Source: Candidatus Uhrbacteria bacterium
GTDB taxonomy: Bacteria; Patescibacteriota; Patescibacteriia; UBA9934
Reading direction: 5' to 3'
Assembly (NCBI GenBank): GCA_943359325.1
Contig: CALRHD010000001.1
Coordinates: forward strand, 70,240-105,900
Length of the DNA: 35,661 bases
Positions 18,635-26,261 of this stretch are shown here, piece by piece. The notes beneath the pieces are model-generated. The model worked only from the letters and a program-made list of their open reading frames with translations, ran no database searches and had not been told where the DNA came from. How positions within the stretch are numbered: position 1 is the first letter of the stretch; the number at the start of each line of letters is the position of its first letter. The translations under genes and the position numbers were made by a program.

Positions 18635-19180
18635 ATGATTCTCTTCTTGTTTGTTCCTTTTACAATGGGGCTTAACGATGAACTGATGTGTCTGGGTTGC
18701 GAAAACCCCGATCACGACGCGAGTCTCGGTGCATACATCGAATGCCGCGAGCATGTATTGATGCGATTCACGCTTGACGGCGACATGCCTTCGGCGGAGC
18801 TTAAGGTGAGCGAATTGCTTTCCGCACAAGACTACATCGGGAAGTGCGCATCGTTTGCGAAGTTACGGCTCGTGGAGTCCACGAAGGAGCAACAGCATGT
18901 ACAAGATATGCTGGCTCGCATGGGATTGCCGAACCCCGTGTGGCCTGACGATGGCATTCCACCAACGCGCGAACAACTCGTCGAGTCGAGTCGCTTGATT
19001 GATAGGCAGATCTACGAGTCGCGCGACATTCTCATCGACGCCGACAAGTGGAGTGCGCGGTACGGTTCACGACTTTACGAACTTTCCATGGACGCATGTT
19101 TTGGCACTGTCGAGATCGACGCTCCCGTGCCGCTGTGGCTGTGTCCATCGTCCCTGCTTCCTGTCCAATATCACTTCTAG
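18635..19180 (+). CDS. Hypothetical protein
   Basis: ORF from ATG 18635 with GGAGG SD a few nt upstream (cttggaggcacgatg); no recognised family. Confidence 0.55.
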   Translation: MILFLFVPFTMGLNDELMCLGCENPDHDASLGAYIECREHVLMRFTLDGDMPSAELKVSELLSAQDYIGKCASFAKLRLVESTKEQQHVQDMLARMGLPNPVWPDDGIPPTREQLVESSRLIDRQIYESRDILIDADKWSARYGSRLYELSMDACFGTVEIDAPVPLWLCPSSLLPVQYHF

Positions 19181-19293
19181 TTCTCCTTCACCGCCCCGGC
19201 CACGCTGGGGCAGGTTTGTTTTATAGAAGACTATGAGCACGTTGACGAAGCTGCATTGTCACAGTACGATAATAGTAATACTAAGTATACTTT

Positions 19294-19548
19294 ATGTCTA
19301 CAATGTCTTTTAAGACTGATGTTGCGTTTCGAGACACTTTGCAGGCGCTTGCACGGAAAAAGGGTGTGAACACGTCAGCGTATATCAAGCTTCTCTTAAC
19401 ACAAGAGATTACACAGGAACTCGCCACAGTGACGCAAAACGGTCTCACCATTGCCGAAGAAATGCGCATTTTGCATTCTGATGCACACGACAAGACTGTT
19501 GGGCCATTTACGAGTGCGAAAAAACTTTTCGCTGCGCTAAAAAAGTAG
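19294..19548 (+). CDS. RelB/DinJ-like antitoxin
   Basis: MSTMSFKTDVAFRDTLQALARKKGVNTSAYIKLLL...: ribbon-helix-helix-like N-terminus, directly followed by a RelE-like ORF. Confidence 0.75.
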   Translation: MSTMSFKTDVAFRDTLQALARKKGVNTSAYIKLLLTQEITQELATVTQNGLTIAEEMRILHSDAHDKTVGPFTSAKKLFAALKK

Positions 19549-19549
19549 T

Positions 19550-19813
19550 GTGAACATTTTTTACACGAGTACATTCAAAAAGCGTTTTGCAGTACTGCCA
19601 GAAAAAGTTCAACAAAAATTTGTATTACGTTTAGAGGTTTTCATCAAAAATCCGTTTCATCGAACATTGCAAAATCATCCGCTGAAGGGAAATCTCATCG
19701 GTTTTCGTTCGTTTTCTGTCACAGGCGACTACAGGGTAAAATTTGTTATGCTCGACACACAATCGGTGAAATTCGTTGATGTGGGCAGGCATTCACAAAT
19801 ATATAAAAACTAA
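19550..19813 (+). CDS. RelE/ParE-superfamily toxin
   Basis: GTG start; NIFYTSTFKKRFAVLPEKVQQKFVLRLEVFIKNPFHRTLQNHPLKGNLIGFRSFSVTGDYRVKFVML is a RelE/YafQ-like pattern. Confidence 0.85.
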   Translation: MNIFYTSTFKKRFAVLPEKVQQKFVLRLEVFIKNPFHRTLQNHPLKGNLIGFRSFSVTGDYRVKFVMLDTQSVKFVDVGRHSQIYKN

Positions 19814-19822
19814 TTTTTACGT

Positions 19823-20191
19823 ATGACCCCACAAGAATATATTCACAATGCGATGCGGACGGAAGGGGGGCAATATAGTTTTTCGGCAACGGGCGGGGTG
19901 ACGCCACGAGTTGAACATGCGATTATCGGTTTGGTGACCGAAAGTGCGGAATTGCTTGATGCAGTGAAGAAAACGAAGATCTACGGCAAGTCGCTCGACA
20001 CCGTAAACCTCGTGGAAGAAGCAGGGGACTGCATGTGGTATTTGGCGTTACTCTGTGACGAATTGCACATCAGCTTTGAGGACGTATGGGAGAAAAATAT
20101 TGCAAAATTACGTACGCGATACCCCGAAAAGTGGGAGCAAGCGAAGGCGCTCGACCGCGACCTTGACGCAGAGCGTGCAGCGCTGCTATAG
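19823..20191 (+). CDS. MazG-like nucleotide pyrophosphohydrolase
   Basis: HAIIGLVTESAELLDAVKKTKIYGKSLDTVNLVEEAGDCMWYLALLCDEL; EExxE/ExxD-type MazG pattern. Confidence 0.85.
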   Translation: MTPQEYIHNAMRTEGGQYSFSATGGVTPRVEHAIIGLVTESAELLDAVKKTKIYGKSLDTVNLVEEAGDCMWYLALLCDELHISFEDVWEKNIAKLRTRYPEKWEQAKALDRDLDAERAALL

Positions 20192-20228
20192 TCCTGCCAA
20201 CCTTTTGAAAGGGGGTTCAGCAAATTTC

Positions 20229-20480
20229 ATGTCTATCATTGAAGTAAAACGTAAAAAAGGTGAGAGTTTTGAGGCGGTTTTTCGCCGTTTCACTCGTCGC
20301 ATGCAAATGAGCGGCAAACCGCTTACGGTTCGTGCCAAGCGTTTCCGCGCGAAACCGCCGAGCAAAAATCGTACGCACGAAAGTGCATTACGTCGCCGAG
20401 AAATGGGTGAGAAACGCGAGTATCTCCTCAAAACCGGAAAAGTCAAAGAAGAAGACTTGCAGCAGTCACGCCGACGATAA
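20229..20480 (+). CDS. rpsU: 30S ribosomal protein bS21
   Basis: MSIIEVKRKKGESFEAVFRRFTRRMQMSGKPLTVRAKRFRAKPPSKNRTHESALRRREMGEKREYLLKTGK. Confidence 0.85.
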   Translation: MSIIEVKRKKGESFEAVFRRFTRRMQMSGKPLTVRAKRFRAKPPSKNRTHESALRRREMGEKREYLLKTGKVKEEDLQQSRRR

Positions 20481-20487
20481 ACACGAG

Positions 20488-20509
20488 ACACGGGCTTGCC
20501 CCGTGTTTT
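20488..20509 (+). terminator. Terminator after rpsU
   Basis: ACACGGG-CTTGC-CCCGTGTTTTT-like stem with short T-run. Confidence 0.6.
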
Positions 20510-20550
20510 GTGTATGCTACTATGTGGCAAAGTATTACGCAGTGTTTTTT

Positions 20551-20997
20551 ATGAACATTACTGAGCAAATTCGCGAAGACATGAAGAACGCCATGCGGAG
20601 CAAGGACATGACAACGCTCGACACGGTGCGTATGTTGTTGTCATCGATTAAAAACAAGGCGATTGACATCGGGAAAGATCTGGAAGACGCCGAGGTGTTT
20701 GCGGTGATTAAGAGCGACCTTAAAAAGTTGAAAGACGGTCTTGACTCGTTTGTTTCTGCGGCACGCGAAGATTTGGCGCAAAAGGCACGCGAAGAAATTC
20801 TCGTACTCGAAAAGTACTTGCCTTCACAAATGCCAGATGACGAACTCGAGAAAAAGGTAAAAGAGATTTTGGAAGAGATCGGTCTGAAAGACGCCTCAGA
20901 AATCGGCAAAGCAATGGGCGCACTCATGGCTCGCCTCAAGGAAGCTGCCGACGGCAATCGCATTCGTGCGATGGTCGAGAAGATTTTGAAGGGATAA
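20551..20997 (+). CDS. yqeY: GatB/YqeY domain protein
   Basis: MNITEQIREDMKNAMRSKDMTTLDTVRMLLSSIKNKAID...EILVLEKYLPSQMPDDEL...GKAMGALMARLKEAADGNRIRAMVEKIL. Confidence 0.93.
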   Translation: MNITEQIREDMKNAMRSKDMTTLDTVRMLLSSIKNKAIDIGKDLEDAEVFAVIKSDLKKLKDGLDSFVSAAREDLAQKAREEILVLEKYLPSQMPDDELEKKVKEILEEIGLKDASEIGKAMGALMARLKEAADGNRIRAMVEKILKG

Positions 20998-21987
20998 TTA
21001 TTTCCCCAAAAGCGTTGTTCGGAGATCGTTCAGCGCTTTTTTTGTATCGCGCGGCAGATGCCAAACATTTTTTGCAAATTGCCATAATGTAGGTTTTGGG
21101 TGTGATGAGATTGAATCGGGGAGTGTGCTACTTGAGAGTGGAGAGGGTGCCCATCTTTTTTTCACGTCTACTGCGGCAAGAAAATTTGCCGGTTCAGGCA
21201 TGAGCGTCATGTTTGCAATGGACGGTTGGTGGCCGATAATACCTTCCCAATATGCAAAATTTTTCGCACATGTCTGGGTGATAAGTTGTGGCCAGTGTTT
21301 TGCAGAGAGTATGAGGCCGAGATGTTCAGAGAGTAATGCCTTCTCGTATGATGTGAGTTTTTCAGATACCTGTGTGAGCTGCGTATCGAGTACAGAAAGA
21401 AATTCAACGATGTCCGTTGTGTGTACGGCTCTGTCGACGCCGTGTCGTGTGGCGCGGTGCTCTTTTTGTGTGCGCTCATTTGCGCCGAGTTCTACCATTT
21501 CAACTCCTCCTCTCCCCATGTCTATGAGTGGTTGAAACGGACTTTCATTTATCGCGAATGTTGGTGCAACCTTTTTCGCATCTTCCGGTGCGTGTGCCGC
21601 AAATGCAATATAGTCTTGTAGATTTTCTACATCGGTGCGTCTGTCCCTGAGGGTCTCCATGACCACGTCACTTTGTAGACCCACGTGCATGTCGAGCAAA
21701 TGCGCATCGCGCAATGTCAGGTTTGGGAGAAGTTCCAGTTCGTTGACGCGATTCCATGCCTCAAGAATTCCTGCGATGTCACGTTTTTCGGTGAGTGCAG
21801 CAAGTACTTCTCGACGCTCTTTTCTCTCCTTAGCTTTTTTTTGTGCTTCTGTTTGTACGAGACGATTTTCAATTGCTGCAGCTTCAGCCTGTTGCCACAC
21901 CTTTCTCACTTCTGGAGTCATTTTTGTTTTTTCACCTACGTGGACTGCAACGTGTGGTGGGATAGGCGTTGTTTCTCGTGTATGCAT
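20998..21987 (-). CDS. Hypothetical protein
   Basis: Long minus ORF (20998..22023); likely start MHTRETT. Charged helical N-terminal half; no recognised family. Confidence 0.7.
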   Translation of the reverse strand: MHTRETTPIPPHVAVHVGEKTKMTPEVRKVWQQAEAAAIENRLVQTEAQKKAKERKERREVLAALTEKRDIAGILEAWNRVNELELLPNLTLRDAHLLDMHVGLQSDVVMETLRDRRTDVENLQDYIAFAAHAPEDAKKVAPTFAINESPFQPLIDMGRGGVEMVELGANERTQKEHRATRHGVDRAVHTTDIVEFLSVLDTQLTQVSEKLTSYEKALLSEHLGLILSAKHWPQLITQTCAKNFAYWEGIIGHQPSIANMTLMPEPANFLAAVDVKKRWAPSPLSSSTLPDSISSHPKPTLWQFAKNVWHLPRDTKKALNDLRTTLLGK

Positions 21988-22033
21988 ATACCGAAATATA
22001 ACACTTCCGCATATCGGCGTCATGGGTTAGAGT

Positions 22034-23125
22034 GTGGGTATGTATAACGCAATACTTGCCGACCTCGTACATTTCGCAGTTCCCAAACACGAAGCAGAGG
22101 AACGCATGGCAGAACTTGAAGAGTTGACGCGGACGTACGGTGGCGTTGCCGTGGTGACGACGATTCAGCGTCGCCAAAAGCCCGACTACCGGACGTTTCT
22201 TGGGAGTGGAAAGGTGGAGGAGCTGCTCGTACTTGGTAAAAAGCTTGGTGCGAACTTGCTTATTGTGAACGAGATTTTGAAGCCGCAGCAGATTTTTAAC
22301 TTGGAAGAAGCGTTGCGTCCCGCGAAAATTGTGGTGTGGGACAGGGTTGACCTCATTTTGCACATTTTCGAAAAGCATGCGAAGACGGCAGAAGCAAAAC
22401 TCGAAATAGAACTGGCGCGTATCCGCCACATGGGCCCACGAATCTTTAACATGGGTGGCGAGCTTGGGAGGCAACGCGGTGGAACGGGAACGCGCGGCGG
22501 TAGCGGCGAAGGCAACACCGAGGCGATGAAGCGCCATTTACGAGAACAGGAAAAGACGATAGTGAAGAAGCTAGAAAAATATCAGGGCACACGAAACGAA
22601 CATCAGCGTTATCGTGCGCGGCATGAAAAAAAGACGGTTGCGATTGTGGGCTACACAAACGCAGGGAAGACGTCGCTGTTGAATGCGCTCGGGAAAAAAC
22701 ACGAATACGCTGCGGATAAATTGTTTGCAACACTCGATACGCGTGTTGCCGATGTGTACATTCCCGATTTGCAGGAAACGGTTTTGCTTTCGGATACCAT
22801 CGGATTTATTCAGGGACTGCCACCATTGCTCATTCGTGCATTCACGTCGACGCTTTCTGAAGCAGCGTCGGCAGATTTGCTGCTGCATGTTATTGATGTG
22901 AGCGACGCGAAGTTTGCGCAGAAAATTGTGGTCGTCGAAGAAATCTTGGAAAGTATCGGTATGGGTGAGCATCCTCGCATGTTTGTTTTTAACAAAATTG
23001 ACGTGATGAAAAACCCCGCGCAGCTTTTGCGCGATATCGGTACAACAGGCGTTTTGGTTTCTGCACATACGAAAGCGGGGCTCGATGCGCTGAAGTCGGC
23101 GATTGCGAATTTCTTTGTTGCGTGA
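22034..23125 (+). CDS. hflX: GTPase HflX
   Basis: FLGSGKVEELLVLGKK...VNEILKPQQIFNLEEAL...VWDRVDLILHIFEKHAKTAEAKLEIELARIRHMGPRI...GGTGTRGGSGEGNTE...VAIVGYTNAGKTSLLNAL. Confidence 0.96.
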   Translation: MGMYNAILADLVHFAVPKHEAEERMAELEELTRTYGGVAVVTTIQRRQKPDYRTFLGSGKVEELLVLGKKLGANLLIVNEILKPQQIFNLEEALRPAKIVVWDRVDLILHIFEKHAKTAEAKLEIELARIRHMGPRIFNMGGELGRQRGGTGTRGGSGEGNTEAMKRHLREQEKTIVKKLEKYQGTRNEHQRYRARHEKKTVAIVGYTNAGKTSLLNALGKKHEYAADKLFATLDTRVADVYIPDLQETVLLSDTIGFIQGLPPLLIRAFTSTLSEAASADLLLHVIDVSDAKFAQKIVVVEEILESIGMGEHPRMFVFNKIDVMKNPAQLLRDIGTTGVLVSAHTKAGLDALKSAIANFFVA

Positions 23126-23156
23126 GATAGCTCGCATCTAGCTTTATATTATAACA

Positions 23157-23191
23157 AAAATGGCACTAAGCATTGACTTTCTGGCCATTTT
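23157..23191. promoter_or_regulatory. 8-bp inverted repeat around the -35 region (possible operator)
   Basis: AAAATGGC (23157-23164) and GCCATTTT (23184-23191). Confidence 0.45.
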
Positions 23192-23201
23192 ATGCTATTA
23201 T
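23173..23201 (+). promoter_or_regulatory. Sigma70-like promoter of the DGR target gene
   Basis: TTGACT - 17 nt - TATTAT, preceded by TGC (extended -10). Confidence 0.65.
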
Positions 23202-23219
23202 TACTACCTGTTGAGCACA

Positions 23220-23250
23220 GCGTTTTGTTCCGCTAAGCGGGCTAAAACGC
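23220..23250 (+). other. Leader hairpin upstream of DGR target
   Basis: GCGTTTT-gtt-CCGC-TAA-GCGG-gct-AAAACGC, nested perfect stems. Confidence 0.6.
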
Positions 23251-23336
23251 CGTGTTTAACCAATGGTCTGCATCATTTCGGCATCCGCCGGAAGAAGTGT
23301 CTGCCCACGGCTTTTTAAAAAAAGGAGGCTCGCCCC

Positions 23337-24164
23337 ATGGCTCGCCTTGCAACACTCACGAAAGGAATCTGGGAATCGTTCGAGCGCAATCTCTCCGCCA
23401 ACGGCCTCACTGCCGAAGACGTGGTCAAGCTCAACAGTGACCCCACCATCATCGGTTTCATGCTCGCTTTTATGCGTGAGCAGCCTGCCTTCCGTCTCAT
23501 CCACGGGCGGTTCACCCCGCTCGCGGACAAGATCGCGATGGTCAAGGAGTGGCCCGGCATCAACCCCGAGGACGTTGACGCCGCATTCGCTACCGCGACA
23601 GAGAGCGGCACGATCGCGGGCTACGAGAGCGAAGTGACGAGCAACCCCTTCCTCGATATCGTCGTAACGGTTTACCGCGAGTCCATCGCCGCCACTCTTT
23701 TCTACTCGCGTGAGCGAGCGAAGGATGCTTGGGGCGACAAGTACAGCGAGTGGGCGGAAGCCTTCGCGCAGAACGTCGACGAGAACCGTGTGAAGGCCAT
23801 CCCCAGCGCGAAGCAGTTCAGTCCCAACCGGATCGTCATCGAGGTCGTTGACCTCGGGGCGAACTGGAACCGGAAGGATGGCATCGTGCTGGAGGAAGTC
23901 CAGAAGGCTCAGGCCCCGACGCTCGCGGATTTCGCGGTCATTTACGACGCGATTCAGAGTCCGAAGTGGGTCGAGCAGATGGACGGCGAGAACGTGCCCT
24001 ACGCCCTCGTCGCCGCGCTTCTCCTCAACGTGCCGGGCGACGTTTCGTGGCGTTATTCGCCGGACGTGTGGCGTGATGGCGGCAGGGCGAAGCTGAACGG
24101 CATCCGCGTCGGGAACCGTTTCAGCCTCAGCGCGATGCCCGTCCTCCGGGAGTACAAGCGCTAG
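23337..24164 (+). CDS. DGR target (variable) protein, C-terminal VR
   Basis: 275-aa ORF with SD AAAGGAGG (23321-23328) 8 nt before ATG. The C-terminus VPGDVSWRYSPDVWRDGGRAKLNGIRVGNRFSLSAMPVLREYKR is encoded by a sequence matching the downstream TR except at TR adenines. Confidence 0.93.
   Translation: MARLATLTKGIWESFERNLSANGLTAEDVVKLNSDPTIIGFMLAFMREQPAFRLIHGRFTPLADKIAMVKEWPGINPEDVDAAFATATESGTIAGYESEVTSNPFLDIVVTVYRESIAATLFYSRERAKDAWGDKYSEWAEAFAQNVDENRVKAIPSAKQFSPNRIVIEVVDLGANWNRKDGIVLEEVQKAQAPTLADFAVIYDAIQSPKWVEQMDGENVPYALVAALLLNVPGDVSWRYSPDVWRDGGRAKLNGIRVGNRFSLSAMPVLREYKR
24030..24153 (+). repeat. DGR variable repeat (VR)
   Basis: Ungapped 124-bp alignment to 24625-24748; 14 differences, all at TR adenines. 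Confidence 0.95.
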
Positions 24165-24215
24165 GCACTGGGACACTTGTGACTTGGGAGCCTCGGGACT
24201 TGTCCCTTGGCTCTC

Positions 24216-24230
24216 GTCCGCGAAGCGGAC
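24216..24230 (+). other. Short hairpin downstream of VR
   Basis: GTCCGC-GAA-GCGGAC, 63 nt after the VR end; possible analogue of the cruciform found downstream of VR in some DGRs. Confidence 0.4.
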
Positions 24231-24624
24231 TCGCGACATCTGGAAAATGCCAGCTCCAACGGGGAGCGGCATCACCAGGTGTCGCTCTTCTATTTTTGAA
24301 ACTTTTTCGATAAACTTTGGAGCGGAAAGTAGGCCAGTGCGCTGACGTTTACGGACGTTAGTCGCCGAAATCTCTCGCAATCCCAATATACCGGCAGAAT
24401 CCTGTTACCCCTTGGTCGCAGGAGCGGACGGAGCGGATTGATGAGCACTCCGCATTGCTTTTTGGAATCAGGGCCTCGCCCGATAGGCTATGGCCGAGGG
24501 ATCAGCCCGACGGATTCCGCATAAAATTCAGGGTACGGTTAGTACGAGCCACGGGTGTGGAGATTCGGCTAGTCTCGGATGTGTCTGTACTCGGTGGTCT
24601 AGAAGAAAGCAGTGTGAAGGGGGC

Positions 24625-24748
24625 GTGCCAGGCAACGATTCGTGGCGTTATTCGCCGAACGTGTGGCGTAATGGCGACAAGGCGAAGCTGAACGGCAACC
24701 ACGTCGAGAACCGTTTCAACAACAACGCGATGCCCGTCCTCCGGGAGT
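24625..24748 (+). repeat. DGR template repeat (TR)
   Basis: Noncoding near-copy of VR, rich in AAC/AAT at variable sites; conceptual peptide VPGNDSWRYSPNVWRNGDKAKLNGNHVENRFNNNAMPVLRE. Confidence 0.95.
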
Positions 24749-24760
24749 TCTCGTCAAGGC

Positions 24761-24784
24761 AAGGAGCGCCTCACGGCGCTCCTT
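24761..24784. terminator. 10-bp perfect hairpin between TR and avd stop (terminator or DGR RNA structure)
   Basis: AAGGAGCGCC-TCAC-GGCGCTCCTT; no strong T-tract. Confidence 0.5.
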
Positions 24785-24787
24785 ATG

Positions 24788-25186
24788 CTAGCTCAAGGAC
24801 TTCATCCAGCCCCCAAGCATTTTTCCAGTGTCGATGAGTTTGGATTCGACTTGGAGGTATTGCACGTTGGTAATACACTTGCAGTCTTTGCAGAGTCGCA
24901 CGAGGAGTTTTGCGGTGTCGACTTTTGCGCTTGCGTCTTTCAATCGTGCAGATTTCTCCACAATATTCGATGTGGTTGCGGCTCCGAGCAGCAGTTCAAG
25001 CGTTGCAAGGAGGTAACGCGAGCAGGTTTCGCCGAGCGTGTAACGTTGCGGTTTGGGAAATTTTTCCATCACCTCGCTCCACAAAACATAAGCGTCATAA
25101 AGCGTATGCACGATGGGAATATCACCTGGACCTCCACGGAGCAACCGTCGCTCTTCTCCATTAAGTCGGGGGGGAAATGGTACCAT
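24788..25186 (-). CDS. avd: Avd-like DGR accessory protein (four-helix bundle)
   Basis: IPIVHTLYDAYVLWSEVMEKFPKPQRYTLGETCSRYLLATLELLLGAA...AKVDTAKLLVRLCKDCKCITNVQYLQVESKLIDTGKMLGGWMKSLS; start position uncertain. Confidence 0.9.
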   Translation of the reverse strand: MVPFPPRLNGEERRLLRGGPGDIPIVHTLYDAYVLWSEVMEKFPKPQRYTLGETCSRYLLATLELLLGAATTSNIVEKSARLKDASAKVDTAKLLVRLCKDCKCITNVQYLQVESKLIDTGKMLGGWMKSLS

Positions 25187-26162
25187 TCATAGAATCGGGA
25201 ACAAGAATTTATTTGAGCGTTTGGCGTCGATTGAGAACTTGCTTAAGGCATGGGAACGCTTCCGAAAAGGCAAGCGAACGCGAGAAGACGTCATGGTATT
25301 CGAACGAAGGCTCGAAGACAACCTCTTTGAAATTCAGGATGAACTTATCTCAGGCCACTATCGCCACAGCCCGTACGAACCGTTCACCATCCATGACCCG
25401 AAACAACGCACGATTCATAAGGCTCTCGTGAGGGATAGAGTTGTTCACCAAGCAATTATTAATGTCATCGAACCTCTGTTTGAACAACGGTTTATCCATG
25501 ACAGTTATTCATGCCGTGTCGGCAAAGGTACGCATGCCGCTGTTTCACGCCTCCAGGGTTTCTTCCGACAGGCGAGTAAGAATGGAATGCGCACTATCTA
25601 TGCCGTAAAGTGTGATGTCCGGAAATTCTTCGCATCTGTGAACCACGAGACACTTCTCAGCTTTCTCGCAAAGCGCATCTCCGATCCAGACACGATGACG
25701 CTTCTTCGGCTGATCATTGAAAGCTTTTCGGTAACTCCCGGCACAGGTGTGCCGCTTGGTAATCTTACGAGCCAGCTCTTCGCCAATATCTATCTTCATG
25801 AACTCGATTGGTACATCAAACAAAAACTCCATATTAAACACTACGTTCGTTATTGCGATGATTTCGTCATGCTTACGTCATCACGCTCCGAGGGATTCGC
25901 TCTGGCCGAAAAGGCAGATGCATTTTTGCGCGGTAACCTGAAGGCAGAGCTTCATCCGAATAAGTTACATGTACGAACATGGTCGCAGGGTGTTGATTTC
26001 CTTGGGTATGTTCTTATGCCGCATGCGATTATTTTACGCCCGACGACCGCAAAACGAATGATTGATAGAGTAACGGAAACAAACTCCAGCTCGTATTTTG
26101 GATTGTGCGCACATGCAAATGCATATGAGCTGGAATGTACGGTGAGAAATAAGCTCGGCTAA
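25113..26162 (+). CDS. DGR reverse transcriptase (5' end uncertain)
   Basis: NLFERLASIENLLKAWERFRKGKR...YEPFTIHDPKQRTIHKALVRDRVVHQAI...FIHDSYSCRVGKGTHAA...KCDVRKFFASVNH...GVPLGNLTSQLFANIYLHELD...RYCDDFVML (YCDD at 25851-25862)...LGYVL. The GNLTSQ motif is of DGR/retron type. Confidence 0.95.
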   Translation: MGISPGPPRSNRRSSPLSRGGNGTIHRIGNKNLFERLASIENLLKAWERFRKGKRTREDVMVFERRLEDNLFEIQDELISGHYRHSPYEPFTIHDPKQRTIHKALVRDRVVHQAIINVIEPLFEQRFIHDSYSCRVGKGTHAAVSRLQGFFRQASKNGMRTIYAVKCDVRKFFASVNHETLLSFLAKRISDPDTMTLLRLIIESFSVTPGTGVPLGNLTSQLFANIYLHELDWYIKQKLHIKHYVRYCDDFVMLTSSRSEGFALAEKADAFLRGNLKAELHPNKLHVRTWSQGVDFLGYVLMPHAIILRPTTAKRMIDRVTETNSSSYFGLCAHANAYELECTVRNKLG

Positions 26163-26206
26163 GACAAATCTTTAAAGGAGAAAGAAGATAAACAGAATAT
26201 TAAATG

Positions 26207-26250
26207 TTGTACACACCGCCTCGTGAATCTCGCGTCGATCTCGTGTACAA
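26207..26250. promoter_or_regulatory. 8-bp inverted repeat overlapping a -10-like TACAAT
   Basis: TTGTACAC (26207-26214) and GTGTACAA (26243-26250); TACAAT at 26246-26251 is 10 nt before ATG 26262. Confidence 0.45.
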
Positions 26251-26261
26251 TAGTGGCAGCT

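Noticed and set aside
24455-24691. 78-aa + strand ORF ending ...SVKGACQATIRGVIRRTCGVMATRRS
   Set aside because: Out-of-frame reading through the DGR TR; the TR is a noncoding template.
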